A stretch of DNA of 64,000 nt from Allorhodopirellula heiligendammensis. GTDB lineage: Bacteria; Planctomycetota; Planctomycetia; Pirellulales; Pirellulaceae. Every line of letters begins with the position of its first letter. Position 1 is the stretch's first letter. The DNA is taken from NCBI RefSeq assembly GCF_007860105.1, contig NZ_SJPU01000002.1, forward strand, positions 2,261,882 to 2,325,881, read 5' to 3'. The translations under genes and the position numbers were made by a program. Below, piece by piece: positions 24,559 through 34,321 of this stretch. Under the pieces are notes generated by a model that had not been told where the DNA came from, ran no database searches, and saw only the letters and a program-made list of their open reading frames with translations.

Positions 24559-26463
24559 TCAACCGCCGGCAATCATGATTTCGGTATCGTTGAGAAGCGT
24601 GCCCGTCTCGAACTGCACGTTTTTGAGCGCGACCATGTACTCGGTCACTGCGAGATAATAACGGACCTGTGCTTCACTGAGGCGTCGCTGGGTATCGAGC
24701 AGCTCGACCAGACTGATCGGCAGCCCCGCTTCGCGGTTGGCTTCGAGTGTATCGAGCGCATCCTTCGCTGCGAGATATCGATTTAAACTCGTTTCTGCCA
24801 GGGCATAGGAGCGGTCGGTTTCGGCGATAACACTTAGCAGATCATGGATAATCTGGCGCTCCTGCTCGCGCAGTAATGCTTGGTCCCTCGCGATCTGCAG
24901 CTTTGCGTGCTGGACGGCCGCGTGTGCTTGTCGAAATCCAACAGGCATTCGGAATTCCAGGCCACCCTGATACTCTTGAAATCGTGTGTCGCCGATCTCT
25001 TCAAACGCGGATCCCGTCCCAGCGAGATCGGATCCCAATCCACGAATTCGATATGTCGATGTCAGGTCGAGTGTGGGCAGTAGGAAGTTCTTTGCAGCAA
25101 GCAATTCCATTTCCCGCCGCTTGACGAGCAGTCGCTGTTCTTGCAACTCAGCTCTCATCCGGATGGCTTGAGCTGACAGGGAATCGGTATCAAAAATCAC
25201 CGGGGCAGTGGTGGGTTCATCAACGGGCCGCAGCAGCACTCCATCGCTAACAGGCAGTCCGATCAGCAATCGTAAACGACGTTCGCTCGCCAGGACGCCG
25301 CCAACCCCTGAGAACGTACCGCCGGAAGTCGCGTTGTAAATTTGCGTCCGCTGCACCAATTTCCCAGCGACTGCATCTTGGTATTCGCCTTGAAATCGGT
25401 AGTACTGCTCTCGGGCGAGCGCTTCTGCAGAGCCACCACGGCGATTCGAGGTTTTCTGGGCATCATAGCTGCGCCAAGTGAGGCGACTTCGTTCGAGAGC
25501 CTCGGCCCGGGCGTCGACATCGCGATAAGCAAACGCAAGATCCCAGTAGGCGTTGGCCACGTTGCTAATGTAGTTTCGGGTATTACGGCGGAACACCGCG
25601 ACCGACATGTCGTTGTTGGTTTTAGCAATCAACACGCCATTGTAGACGCCTGGCAGGGCAGCCGCCCCGGCAATGCGGTTGAACGTAAGTCCACCTCCAC
25701 GCAACAACGGTTGACGGATCTCAGCTTGAAACTGAGACTGCCACGCGCTTGGAACGAGGTTTCCCGTCGCGTTGTTCGCGTCGTAATCCGTCACACTGCG
25801 AAGCGCCAACTCAGCCCCCGTGGCCGTTCGCTTGGAGGTTTGAAAAACGTAGTCGTGTAGATCTTGCTGGAAGGCGTTGGCCCCCCCGCCGAAGAATCGG
25901 TTATTGAACTGGCGATCGTTGTTCTGCCATTGTCCCATCGCATACAGCTGAGCGTCGAACGCGGAGAGAGCCGCCTCGATACCGAGCTGCGGGTTGGTTT
26001 GCACCAGAGGTAAGGTCTGCTGACTAGCGACTTGCTCGGGAGCTCGCAGCACGGTGGCGTTGAGATCTCGAAGCACCTCCGAATTGGACAGCGCGATTAA
26101 GATCGTTTCACGCAGCGTCAAGTCGCGATAGGCTGCATTTTCGAGTGAAGTGGCATCTCGGATTGTGATCGGGGGCAGCGGTGCGGTCGTCAGCGCAATC
26201 GCTTCGGCGGCTTGCCCAGGAGGAGCCCCAGCGTCAACATTGGCCATGATCGCGTCGACGCAGGCGGTATCATTGCCAACCGTTTCAGGCAAGCTCTTGA
26301 CGGCGCGACACCCCAACAGCCCCGCGAAGGCCGATAATAAAGCACCGGTGACAAGGGACCATAGGACAATGGAGAACAGCGGCCAGCGATGCCGCGAATC
26401 ACGCAGTCGACGGGCAGACTCGACTCCATCACCGGCCAGCATGACCGGGGGTGAATCGGACAT
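24559..26463 (-). CDS. TolC-like outer-membrane efflux lipoprotein
   Basis: The ATG at 26463 is chosen because AGGGGA lies eight bases upstream. The 634-residue protein then has a hydrophobic segment and lipobox (FAGLLGC, Cys52) after a basic stretch. The mature part has the TolC/NodT layout: two tandem repeats of long helices with beta segments, for example DLTLRETILIALSNSEVLRD, QAEIRQPLLRGGG and ANAYWDLAFAYRDVDARAEA in the first half, and EYQGGLEFRMPVGFRQAHAAVQHAKLQI with LVELLDTQRRLSEAQVRYY in the second. TolC trimers form the outer-membrane/periplasm tunnel of type I and efflux systems. The gene is divergent from the adaptor-protease operon, which suggests it is its exit channel. Confidence 0.9.
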   Translation of the reverse strand: MSDSPPVMLAGDGVESARRLRDSRHRWPLFSIVLWSLVTGALLSAFAGLLGCRAVKSLPETVGNDTACVDAIMANVDAGAPPGQAAEAIALTTAPLPPITIRDATSLENAAYRDLTLRETILIALSNSEVLRDLNATVLRAPEQVASQQTLPLVQTNPQLGIEAALSAFDAQLYAMGQWQNNDRQFNNRFFGGGANAFQQDLHDYVFQTSKRTATGAELALRSVTDYDANNATGNLVPSAWQSQFQAEIRQPLLRGGGLTFNRIAGAAALPGVYNGVLIAKTNNDMSVAVFRRNTRNYISNVANAYWDLAFAYRDVDARAEALERSRLTWRSYDAQKTSNRRGGSAEALAREQYYRFQGEYQDAVAGKLVQRTQIYNATSGGTFSGVGGVLASERRLRLLIGLPVSDGVLLRPVDEPTTAPVIFDTDSLSAQAIRMRAELQEQRLLVKRREMELLAAKNFLLPTLDLTSTYRIRGLGSDLAGTGSAFEEIGDTRFQEYQGGLEFRMPVGFRQAHAAVQHAKLQIARDQALLREQERQIIHDLLSVIAETDRSYALAETSLNRYLAAKDALDTLEANREAGLPISLVELLDTQRRLSEAQVRYYLAVTEYMVALKNVQFETGTLLNDTEIMIAGG

Positions 26464-26660
26464 CAGTCCGTCCCCTAGCGATTCCCGTAACCCTGTTGCT
26501 CTGCCAGGATTCGGTTGGCCGGTCGATTTCGATGATGCGATCAAAATGCTGCGTTATAGAGTCGATGTCCGACAGATGTCACAATCCGTACACCCGTCTT
26601 TATTCGACGATTCCCTACGACTGCATCCAGTGAAATCGTTACGAAACGACGCCTCACTGT

Positions 26661-26677
26661 GTTTCACACCGTGAAAC
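26661..26677. promoter_or_regulatory. Perfect 17-bp inverted repeat between the divergent export genes
   Basis: GTTTCAC and GTGAAAC flank an ACC centre, 48 bp upstream of the first adaptor start and in the 261-bp spacer shared with the TolC-like gene. Size and symmetry fit a dimeric repressor or activator site acting on both genes. No regulator gene is adjacent. Confidence 0.45.
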
Positions 26678-26724
26678 TCGAACGCGTGTACAAGATTCAG
26701 ACCCCTACCAGTTAAGATACGTCG

Positions 26725-28176
26725 ATGAGTCACCCGCCCGACCCCAACGCCGATCGTCTCAGTGAACGTTTCGAACTCGCGTGGCTACGCGGTACCGACG
26801 CTTTAGCGGATCCCATCGTTCGCGCGCAAAGTCTGTGTGGCGAAATCTCGCGGGTGGTCGCAGCCGATCGGGTTAGCTTTGTAGTCAAGCATGGTCCTAC
26901 GTCCCAAGTCGTTGCCACGTCGACGACTCCAGCGATCGATCCGCGCTCCTCGGAGGCTGGCTGGTTGAGACAACTCGCCGACGAGGTGTGCCGCACAGGC
27001 ACCGACGTTCAGGTGGAACGACAGTCGATAGAGATGCCTTCGGACCTGACGGATGCGACCGAGACCTTGGCGATCCCAGTCACCGACCGTGACTCGATTG
27101 ACAACATCGAGGCGGCAATCGTACTGCAACGCTACACATCCAAACCAAACTCACTCGCCGCATCACTGGCCAGCACGCGGCGCGAGATCGACGTGGCCGC
27201 GACGGAGGTTGCGTCCGCATTGCGGCAACGGGCTGCCAAATCGGAGCGGCGAGCCACGGCATGGTGGCGACACGCCCCCAATTGGAAGCGTCTCGCCGTG
27301 GTCGCTGGGATCGGCATTGGTTTCGCATTGCTACTCAGCATTCCTGTTCCGTTCCGACTGTCTGTTGAGGGGCGACTGGAGCCAGCCAAGTCGTTTGGCG
27401 TCTTCGCACCCGCCGCCGGTACGCTCGTAGAAATGCACGCGAGTGACGGTGATGTCGTTGCCCAAGGTGCCGCCTTAGCAGAACTTCGTAGTGTCGAGAT
27501 CGACCTCCAGCAAGAACGTCTCGTCGGCGAACTCGCTGCTGCGGAAACTGAGCTCGCCACATTGCGATTGCGGCAATCCGACTCGGCCGCCGCTGAGTCT
27601 ACCCATGCCTCATCAATGGGTCATTCACAGGATGCAGCCCAAAGCCGATCGCGCCAGATGGTACTTCGTTCCCGCATTCATTCTTTGCAAGCACAAGCCG
27701 ACCTCATGAGTGAGGTCCGAGAATCCTTGACGATTCGAGCGTCAATCGATGGTCGCATCATTCTCCGCGACGAACAATCCGAGCTGGTTGGCCAAACGAT
27801 CAGCCAGAGCCAGTGGTTGATGCAGCTCGCTGATTTAACTGCTGGATATGCTGCCATCATCGATCTACCTGAAAACGACGACGCTTACCTACGCCGGGTG
27901 CTCAATACCGAGCAGGCTAACCCGATCAGCGACTTGCGGTTACTGGCATCTCCCGATGTCCAGTTCAGTTGCAGGGTTGGCCGCGTTGCCGATACTGTCC
28001 AGCTGAATGAACGAGGCAAAGCCGTGATTGAAGTCATCATTCCCATCGATGTCCCTCTACCGGATGATGTGCACGTCGGAGCCACCGTGGTTGGGACGAT
28101 TGAAGTGGGCCGTCGCTCGTTAGGCTTCATCTGGTTTCGCCCCTTCATTGAATTTCTCCGGAGTTACGGATGGTAA
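26725..28176 (+). CDS. Membrane-fusion (HlyD-like) adaptor with N-terminal GAF-like extension
   Basis: The 483-residue protein has a cytoplasmic N-terminal region of about 190 residues with GAF-like character (PIVRAQSLCGEISRVVAADRVSFVVK, DATETLAIPVTDRDSI). A single transmembrane helix (VVAGIGIGFALLLSIPVPF, about 193-212) follows. The periplasmic part is adaptor-like: EGRLEPAKSFGVFAPAAGTLVE and DGDVVAQGAALAELRS form a biotinyl/lipoyl half, then come coiled-coil helices and IRASIDGRIILRDEQSELVGQ as the second half. The end resembles adaptor beta domains. Adaptors of this type link an inner-membrane component to TolC. The stop overlaps the next gene (ATGGTAA), so translation is coupled. Confidence 0.85.
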   Translation: MSHPPDPNADRLSERFELAWLRGTDALADPIVRAQSLCGEISRVVAADRVSFVVKHGPTSQVVATSTTPAIDPRSSEAGWLRQLADEVCRTGTDVQVERQSIEMPSDLTDATETLAIPVTDRDSIDNIEAAIVLQRYTSKPNSLAASLASTRREIDVAATEVASALRQRAAKSERRATAWWRHAPNWKRLAVVAGIGIGFALLLSIPVPFRLSVEGRLEPAKSFGVFAPAAGTLVEMHASDGDVVAQGAALAELRSVEIDLQQERLVGELAAAETELATLRLRQSDSAAAESTHASSMGHSQDAAQSRSRQMVLRSRIHSLQAQADLMSEVRESLTIRASIDGRIILRDEQSELVGQTISQSQWLMQLADLTAGYAAIIDLPENDDAYLRRVLNTEQANPISDLRLLASPDVQFSCRVGRVADTVQLNERGKAVIEVIIPIDVPLPDDVHVGATVVGTIEVGRRSLGFIWFRPFIEFLRSYGW

Positions 28177-29399
28177 ACATCAATCTAAAACGGGAATTCG
28201 TCAAGATATTCGATTCTGCGTCAATGGCGTTACGACGTATGAGCGATAAGCGCGGCTCGTGGTCTCTTCTCCCCCAAACCCGCGTTCGTATTCCAACGGC
28301 GAATCAAATGCGTGTTACGCAGCGAATTCAAGCGTGCTTGTTCCTGCTTCCACTCCTCTTCATTCACGTTCAAGCAGTCGCTCAGACTCCAGATTCCGCT
28401 GGCAGCATCGGCGGTCTCGTCGTTGTTCTGATGGACGAAGCGTCCATTGCTGCGGCGATCGAAGGATCAGTTAGTGAAGTTGTTGTTGGGGAGGGAGAGA
28501 CCGTCAGTGCCGGCGACGTCATCATCCAACTTGATGATCGTAAGGCACAACTGGAGCAATCTTTGGCTCAGCAGGCTGCTGAGATCGCAACTCATCGACA
28601 GGTGGAGACAAGTGCAGTGGACGCCGCCAAGGTGGCTGTCGCCGAGCAGGAGCAAACGATCGCCGAGCATGAAATCCGGAGTGAACTTAATCGCCGCCGC
28701 GCCGCGAATGAACTCAAAATTCAAGCCGCCGAGAAAGCAGAGTTGGTCGCGAAGAATGAGTGGCAGCGGGCTGAATCCGCTCGCCAGAACTTTGTCGACG
28801 CTGTGTCTGAGTCTGAAATCGAAGGGCTACAACTCGCCTACGAGCGCTGCCAACTGGAGACTCGAGAAGCCATCTTTCAACTTGAGATGGCGGCGATCGA
28901 CGTGCGGCTCGACCAAGCCATGGGCAAAACCCTGCAGTGGCAACTCGAGTCCGCCCGTGTGAGCCTGCACGCTGCGAAAGCGGCAAACGAAGTGCGAGCA
29001 CTCGAAGCAAAAATCCAAGGTCTCAAATTGGACTTGGCACGCGTGGTCAGTGACGACCACCATTTGCAATCGCCCATCGACGGTACGGTTGTCTCGATCT
29101 CCGCGGGCGTGGGAGACTGGGTCCGCAGCGGACAGGTTATCGCGAGAATCATTGGTCGTGAACGCCTTCGGGCCGAAGGCTACGTGACGTCCGAACATGC
29201 CCACAGGCTGCGAAACGCGAACAGTGTGGTCGTCAGGGTCACCAACAGTGACGGCACCACAATCCAACGCGATGGTGTCCAGCGTTTCGTGAGCCCCGAG
29301 CTGGATGCCGTGACCGGGGAGGTCCGCATCTGGATTGAATTTGATAACCGCGACGGCAAAATCTATCCTGGATCGAAAGCCTCGGTGGAGGCTCGCTGA
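28170..29399 (+). CDS. Second membrane-fusion (HlyD-like) periplasmic adaptor
   Basis: The ORF overlaps the previous gene by seven bases (ATGGTAA). A better secretion start is the ATG at 28308, which gives a signal peptide (ACLFLLPLLFIHVQAVAQ) and about 363 residues, so the start is ambiguous. The mature protein is a soluble adaptor: lipoyl-like AAIEGSVSEVVVGEGETVSAG, then a long coiled coil (about 120 residues rich in Ala, Glu, Gln and Arg), DHHLQSPIDGTVVSISAGVGDWV as the second lipoyl half, and a beta-barrel end (RLRAEGYVTSEHAHRL). Two different adaptors in one operon is unusual and suggests a hetero-oligomeric or alternating adaptor ring. Confidence 0.85.
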   Translation: MVNINLKREFVKIFDSASMALRRMSDKRGSWSLLPQTRVRIPTANQMRVTQRIQACLFLLPLLFIHVQAVAQTPDSAGSIGGLVVVLMDEASIAAAIEGSVSEVVVGEGETVSAGDVIIQLDDRKAQLEQSLAQQAAEIATHRQVETSAVDAAKVAVAEQEQTIAEHEIRSELNRRRAANELKIQAAEKAELVAKNEWQRAESARQNFVDAVSESEIEGLQLAYERCQLETREAIFQLEMAAIDVRLDQAMGKTLQWQLESARVSLHAAKAANEVRALEAKIQGLKLDLARVVSDDHHLQSPIDGTVVSISAGVGDWVRSGQVIARIIGRERLRAEGYVTSEHAHRLRNANSVVVRVTNSDGTTIQRDGVQRFVSPELDAVTGEVRIWIEFDNRDGKIYPGSKASVEAR

Positions 29400-31720
29400 T
29401 GTCCGTCCCCCGTTTGCAGTTACGCCCCGATCTCATCATGCGGCGAATCTCCCTGCGTGATCGCTGTGTGTGGGTCCTGAAAGACCCGCTGTCGAGGCGA
29501 CTTCATTTCTTTGAGGAGGCCGAATTTGCGATCTTGCGTCGCCTGCGAAGCAGCGTCGCATTTGCCAACTTAGCAGCGTATTACCGCGATCGCCTGCCGC
29601 CAGCCGTCCTGGCTCAATTTCTCTCGTCTGCCACCAGGGCTGGCATTCTCGTCACAACCGATGGCGTCGCAGCATCGCCGGCATGGCGACCCGCGCCACC
29701 ACCGACCCGAACCGCCTGGTGGAAAAACCCGCTGGTGATTCGATTGCCAGGCATCACCCCAGACCGCCATGCACTGTTCCAGCTGTCGGCAGGTCTTTTT
29801 ACCCCCAGCGGACGCCCGCGCCGGGGCAGACCAGCGCAGCTCCATCGAGCGACAAGGGGCAGTGATGCAGCCACCGCTCGCCTCGCACCCGAACCACAAC
29901 AGATCGATGACCTCCGCTCTGTAGCAGCAGTACCTGACACATTGCGAACTGAGCGTGGAACGACGGTCGCCATCATGACAGTCGTGGCAGCGATCATCTT
30001 TCTCGCTGCCCTGAGCATCATGCTGCGGCAACAGGACTTCATCGATGACTTAGCGAACGCAGGTTCGCATTTGGCGGCGCCGTTGGCGAAGTCAACCAGC
30101 CCGTGGGCGACCGGGCCCCTGGCTAGCACACTGCTAGTGTTTGCTTCCGCAATTGCCGTCACAAAAATATTTCACGAACTCGCCCACGCGTGGGTCTGCC
30201 ACAGGCTCGGTGGCCGCTGCCGCGAGATCGGCGTCCTGCTGTTATTTGGAATCCCGTGCTTGTACTGCGATGTCAGTGACGCATGGCTGATGCCGCGACG
30301 CCGAGATCGAATCCTCGTGTCCGCTGCAGGGGTAATCGCCGAGTGGATGGTAGCCGCTGTTGCCGCGCTCGTGTGGGCGGCAACTCGGCCGGGATTGCTG
30401 CATGATGTCTCCACGCTGATCGTCGTGGTGGCGTCCGTCAATACGTTCTTGATCAATGCCAACCCGCTACTGCGGTATGACGGCTACTACATCCTTTCGG
30501 ACGCCACTGGCGTACCGAATCTTGCTGACGAAGCAAACCTTGCGATCCGCCGCACCTGGTCAAACTGGTGCGGTACTCGGAGCGAAAGTCCTGCATCCGC
30601 ATCGCCCCAGAAGTGGTTGGTTGCCTATGGTATCGCCAGTAACGCCTACCGCCTGTTCGTATTAGGCGTGATCGGTTGGGCGGTATTCTCGTTCCTGAAG
30701 GTTTCGATTGGCTACGGTGCCGCATTACCGATCGTACTCGTACTCGGGTTTACAGTATTGCGGCAGCGGTGGGCCAACCTCGTGATGAGTGGACCACGCG
30801 CGCACCAGTCTCACGACGCCCGTTGGGGAGGCGGCATTCTATCGGTCGCAATCCTGCTCGGCATACTCGTGTTGACCTTGGTCCCGCTACCCCATAGCGT
30901 GCGGGTTGGCAGTCTGATTCGTCCGCTTGGTGAGCGACCAATCTATCTCTCGACTGCGGGAATCTTGCTCCCGCAGGAAACGGAAACTCAGGTCCGCCTG
31001 GATGACTGGCGGTTACGAATAAAGGAGTTGGCGTCGCGGGGTCGCATCGCAGAACTGGAGTCAGAGTTGGCTGCCAGTCGCGTTGATCGCATCGACCACC
31101 CTTCACTATCGTTGATCCAACCGATCCTCGCCGATCAGATCGCCAGCGAGCAGGAGAATCACCGCACGCTGGTCAATCGTCTTGATCAGCTCTCCATCTC
31201 CATAGCTCCCCAGGAAAAACTTTTTGCGCCGCCGCTACGGCACGTCTCTCGACAAGAACAAATCGCAGGCCGCTGGGGTTGGACCGGTACGCCACTCCAA
31301 CCAGCCAACGTCGGTGCGACGCTGGGCGAGGGCACGCTCCTCGGTCGTGTCGGCAGTCCTGATCGCCGTGTCGCCTCACTCTATGTCCCCGAACATACCA
31401 TCGACGAAGTCCGGATCGGGCAATCAGTCATATTCGGATATGGCGGCTTACCCCGGGGATCGATTCGCGGGCGAGTTGCATCGATCTCAGCAGACCCCGT
31501 CGATAGTGCCCCGGAAGAAGTCTTAGCCGCAGGTTGGCTCGGCAGTGATCCGATTGACCGCGATAGCACGATGGTCGGTACGGTTCACTATGAGGTCATC
31601 GTCGCGCTGGAGAGCGTGAGCTCCAAGACCACCCTTCCGGCACGACTCGTCACACCAGCTCGAATCCGGTTCCCTGCGAGTTCATTATGGTCGCGCTGGC
31701 GACGATGGTTTCAGCAGTAA
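29399..31720 (+). CDS. Membrane zinc metalloprotease (M50-like) with C-terminal adaptor-like domain
   Basis: The gene overlaps the upstream stop by one base (TGATG). Residues 1-90 resemble a PqqD-like domain (LKDPLSRRLHFFEEAEFAILRRL). A membrane region follows with the zinc motif HELAH (259-263) inside VTKIFHELAHAW and the partner motif NANPLLRYDGYYILSD (353-368, D361). Both are characteristic of the site-2-protease-like 'putative peptide zinc metalloprotease' (YydH-like) group. Several transmembrane helices flank these. The C-terminal part (about 530-740) is periplasmic and adaptor-like, with coiled-coil helices, GATLGEGTLLGRVGS and a beta-domain end. It probably cleaves or escorts a peptide across the inner membrane and docks on the adaptor/TolC tunnel. 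No ATPase is encoded nearby. Confidence 0.85.
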   Translation: MSVPRLQLRPDLIMRRISLRDRCVWVLKDPLSRRLHFFEEAEFAILRRLRSSVAFANLAAYYRDRLPPAVLAQFLSSATRAGILVTTDGVAASPAWRPAPPPTRTAWWKNPLVIRLPGITPDRHALFQLSAGLFTPSGRPRRGRPAQLHRATRGSDAATARLAPEPQQIDDLRSVAAVPDTLRTERGTTVAIMTVVAAIIFLAALSIMLRQQDFIDDLANAGSHLAAPLAKSTSPWATGPLASTLLVFASAIAVTKIFHELAHAWVCHRLGGRCREIGVLLLFGIPCLYCDVSDAWLMPRRRDRILVSAAGVIAEWMVAAVAALVWAATRPGLLHDVSTLIVVVASVNTFLINANPLLRYDGYYILSDATGVPNLADEANLAIRRTWSNWCGTRSESPASASPQKWLVAYGIASNAYRLFVLGVIGWAVFSFLKVSIGYGAALPIVLVLGFTVLRQRWANLVMSGPRAHQSHDARWGGGILSVAILLGILVLTLVPLPHSVRVGSLIRPLGERPIYLSTAGILLPQETETQVRLDDWRLRIKELASRGRIAELESELAASRVDRIDHPSLSLIQPILADQIASEQENHRTLVNRLDQLSISIAPQEKLFAPPLRHVSRQEQIAGRWGWTGTPLQPANVGATLGEGTLLGRVGSPDRRVASLYVPEHTIDEVRIGQSVIFGYGGLPRGSIRGRVASISADPVDSAPEEVLAAGWLGSDPIDRDSTMVGTVHYEVIVALESVSSKTTLPARLVTPARIRFPASSLWSRWRRWFQQ

Positions 31721-31910
31721 GGCCAAACGCCCCAAGTTAAGGAACGGTTGCGATTACCCCCTGTGCGTTCCGATCAACAAAACCGGCTCATCGGAAGGAA
31801 GCACGCATTCCGATTCAGGTGCCGCTGATGTAAGCATCCGCTGGTTTAAGAGTTTGTTCAGCTGCTCCACGAACTTCGGCGACGAGCGTCTCCGGTACTT
31901 CCGGGTCAGT

Positions 31911-31966
31911 GTTTCCCCATCGCCGTTTCCCCATCGCCGTTTCCCCATCGCCGAAGATATCCATCA
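31911..31966. repeat. Four tandem copies of a 14-bp unit
   Basis: GTTTCCCCATCGCC is repeated four times without a mismatch, 240 bp upstream of the dnaK sigma-54 promoter. An array of this kind in front of a sigma-54 gene could be a cluster of activator sites. It could equally be a slippage-prone minisatellite. The rest of the 31721-32203 spacer shows no supported gene. Confidence 0.8.
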
Positions 31967-32203
31967 CGGAGTCTGGGTGCGACGCCTGGGGAATCGTCCG
32001 CGAACACCTACGTCGCGCGAGCGCGTAAACTGCCATTTTGACACACGCCATATTTGGCCGAGTTCCCTGAAAACCTAGGGCTGCCAATTTTGCTGCAAAA
32101 ACTTTTTCATGGATGTCAAAACGCATTTTATTTTAACAAAAAGCCGCATTTCCAGCGGAGTGCAGGTTTGGCATGGGGCTCAATTCAGCGTAATTTCGCG
32201 GTC

Positions 32204-32219
32204 TGGCACAGTTCTTGCC
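32204..32219 (+). promoter_or_regulatory. Sigma-54 (RpoN) promoter of dnaK
   Basis: TGGCAC, five bases, TTGCC is an almost perfect match to the sigma-54 consensus (TGGCAC-N5-TTGCA), with the -24 GG and -12 GC exactly twelve bases apart. Transcription would start near 32231, giving a leader of about 135 bases before the dnaK ATG at 32367. No CIRCE element (TTAGCACTC-N9-GAGTGCTAA) is present. Confidence 0.6.
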
Positions 32220-32366
32220 TTTCCCCTGTCCCGTTGAAAAAGTCTGACACCCTGATCAACCAACGATCCCTGTCACCCTTGGTTCGTTGACAACCCATCA
32301 CCCACATTTTCTTAAACGAACTAGCCTCGCTTGCTGCGGGGCACACTGCCCTGCGGAGAAAACATT

Positions 32367-34298
32367 ATGGCACAAGGCGAAAAAATTATCGGCATCGACC
32401 TCGGCACCACGAACAGCGTCGTGTCGATCATGGAAGGTAGCGAACCGAAGGTAATTCCAAACGCGGAAGGCAACCGGCTCACACCGAGCGTCGTGGCCTT
32501 TACCGACAAGCAAGAAACGATCGTCGGGGAACCGGCTCGCCGGCAAGCGGTCACCAACCCTAAACGCACCGTCTATTCGGTCAAGCGATTCATGGGCCGA
32601 CGGCACAGCGAAGTCGAATCGGAAGAGAAGATGGTACCGTATGGTATCACCGGCGGTGCGGGCGACTACGTAAAGATCCAAGTCGGCGACAACGAATACA
32701 CGCCCCAAGAAATCTCGGCCAAGGTACTGCGCAAACTCAAAGAGTCGGCAGAATCCTACCTCGGACATAAAGTTAATAAGGCCGTCATCACCGTGCCGGC
32801 GTATTTCAATGATGCCCAGCGTCAAGCGACCAAAGATGCTGGCCAGATCGCGGGATTGGAAGTGGCGCGGATCATCAACGAGCCGACCGCTGCCGCACTC
32901 GCATACGGCCTGGACAAGAAGAAAGACGAGAGCATCATCGTGTTTGACCTCGGCGGTGGAACGTTCGACGTTTCGGTCCTGGAAGTGGCCGATAGTGGCG
33001 ATGAGGAGCAAGAGAGCCGCGTCTTCCAAGTCATCTCGACCTCAGGGGATACCCACCTGGGCGGCGACGATTTTGACGAAGCCTTGATCCACTACGTTGC
33101 TGACGAATTCAAGAAAGACAACGGGATCGACCTGCGTAACGATGCCATGGCGTTGCAACGACTTCAGGAAGCCTGTGAAAAAGCCAAGAAGGAACTCAGC
33201 ACGCTGCCGGAAACGGATATCAACCTGCCGTTCATCACGATGGACGCATCCGGCCCGAAACACCTGACCATGAAGATCACGCGTTCGAAGTTCGAAGAGC
33301 TGATCGACAAGCTCGTCGATCGCTGCCGTGGCCCGGTCTTGCAAGCTCTGAAAGATGCTGGCATGAGCCCGAGTGACATCGATGAAATCGTGTTGGTCGG
33401 CGGTAGTACTCGGGTGCCCAAGGTGCGACAAGCCGTGAAGGAAATCTTCGGCAAAGAGCCTCACCAAGGCGTTAACCCCGATGAAGTTGTGGCCATTGGT
33501 GCCGCGATTCAAGGTAGCGTTTTGGCTGGCGATCGTACCGATGTGCTGTTGCTCGACGTCACGCCGCTGACCCTCGGTATCGAAACCGAAGGTGGCGTCA
33601 TGACCGCACTGGTGGAACGTAACACGACCGTGCCAGCGGAAAAGAAAAACGTGTTTAGCACCGCTGCAGACAATCAGACCGCCGTCACCGTCCGAGTCTT
33701 CCAGGGCGAACGCAAGATGGCGAACGCCAACCGCCTGCTCGCTGAATTCAACCTTGACGGCATCCCCCCGTCGCCACGAGGTGTACCACAGATTGAAGTC
33801 AAGTTTGACATCGACCAGAACGGTATCCTTAGCGTGTCGGCCAAGGAGCTCAAAACCGGGAAGGAAGCCCACGTCGAGATCAAGGACAGTGGTGCATTGT
33901 CAGACGATGACATCGCGCAGATGAAGAAGGATGCCGAAGCGAATGCGGAAGATGACAAACGTCAGTTCGAACTCGTCGAAGCTCGCAACAAGGTCAGCCA
34001 GCAGGTTTACCAACTTGAGAAATTGATGACCGAGAACGGCGAGAAACTCACCGATGCCGATAAGGCACCGATGAACGCCGCGATCGAAAAAGTCAAGAAG
34101 GCCGCCGAAGGCGACGACTTGGCTGCCATCAAGTCGGCTTCCGATGAGCTCGATGCCGCCTCGCAGGCGTTCAGCAAGGTCCTCTACGAAAAGACCGATG
34201 CGGCAGGCGAGTCGGCCGACGGTCCCGCCGCTGGCGCCGGTGCATCCTCCGGTGACGATGATGACGCGGTTGACGCGGAATTCGAAGTCAAGGAATAG
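32367..34298 (+). CDS. dnaK: Chaperone DnaK (Hsp70)
   Basis: The ATG at 32367, after GCGGAGAAAACATT with GGAG at the right distance, gives 643 residues. The ATPase domain is complete: [18 protein letters not shown] (phosphate 1), [33 protein letters not shown] (phosphate 2) and [16 protein letters not shown]. The substrate domain starts after [17 protein letters not shown], and a flexible acidic tail ends the protein. DnaK binds unfolded chains and works with DnaJ and GrpE, which are not in this window. The gene stands upstream of clpB, a functional partner in disaggregation, but three hairpins lie between them, so co-transcription is doubtful. The predicted sigma-54 promoter upstream is unusual for dnaK. 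Confidence 0.97.
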   Translation: MAQGEKIIGIDLGTTNSVVSIMEGSEPKVIPNAEGNRLTPSVVAFTDKQETIVGEPARRQAVTNPKRTVYSVKRFMGRRHSEVESEEKMVPYGITGGAGDYVKIQVGDNEYTPQEISAKVLRKLKESAESYLGHKVNKAVITVPAYFNDAQRQATKDAGQIAGLEVARIINEPTAAALAYGLDKKKDESIIVFDLGGGTFDVSVLEVADSGDEEQESRVFQVISTSGDTHLGGDDFDEALIHYVADEFKKDNGIDLRNDAMALQRLQEACEKAKKELSTLPETDINLPFITMDASGPKHLTMKITRSKFEELIDKLVDRCRGPVLQALKDAGMSPSDIDEIVLVGGSTRVPKVRQAVKEIFGKEPHQGVNPDEVVAIGAAIQGSVLAGDRTDVLLLDVTPLTLGIETEGGVMTALVERNTTVPAEKKNVFSTAADNQTAVTVRVFQGERKMANANRLLAEFNLDGIPPSPRGVPQIEVKFDIDQNGILSVSAKELKTGKEAHVEIKDSGALSDDDIAQMKKDAEANAEDDKRQFELVEARNKVSQQVYQLEKLMTENGEKLTDADKAPMNAAIEKVKKAAEGDDLAAIKSASDELDAASQAFSKVLYEKTDAAGESADGPAAGAGASSGDDDDAVDAEFEVKE

Positions 34299-34321
34299 GA
34301 ATAGCATCTAGCTTTCTCTAC

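Noticed and set aside
31754-32126. Two minus-strand frames upstream of dnaK
   Set aside because: They read through the 14-bp tandem array and change sense there; no domain is recognisable.
32233-32256. A sigma-32-like promoter before dnaK (GTTGAAA ... CCCTGAT)
   Set aside because: The second box matches poorly and the spacing is short; the sigma-54 element just upstream is much closer to consensus.
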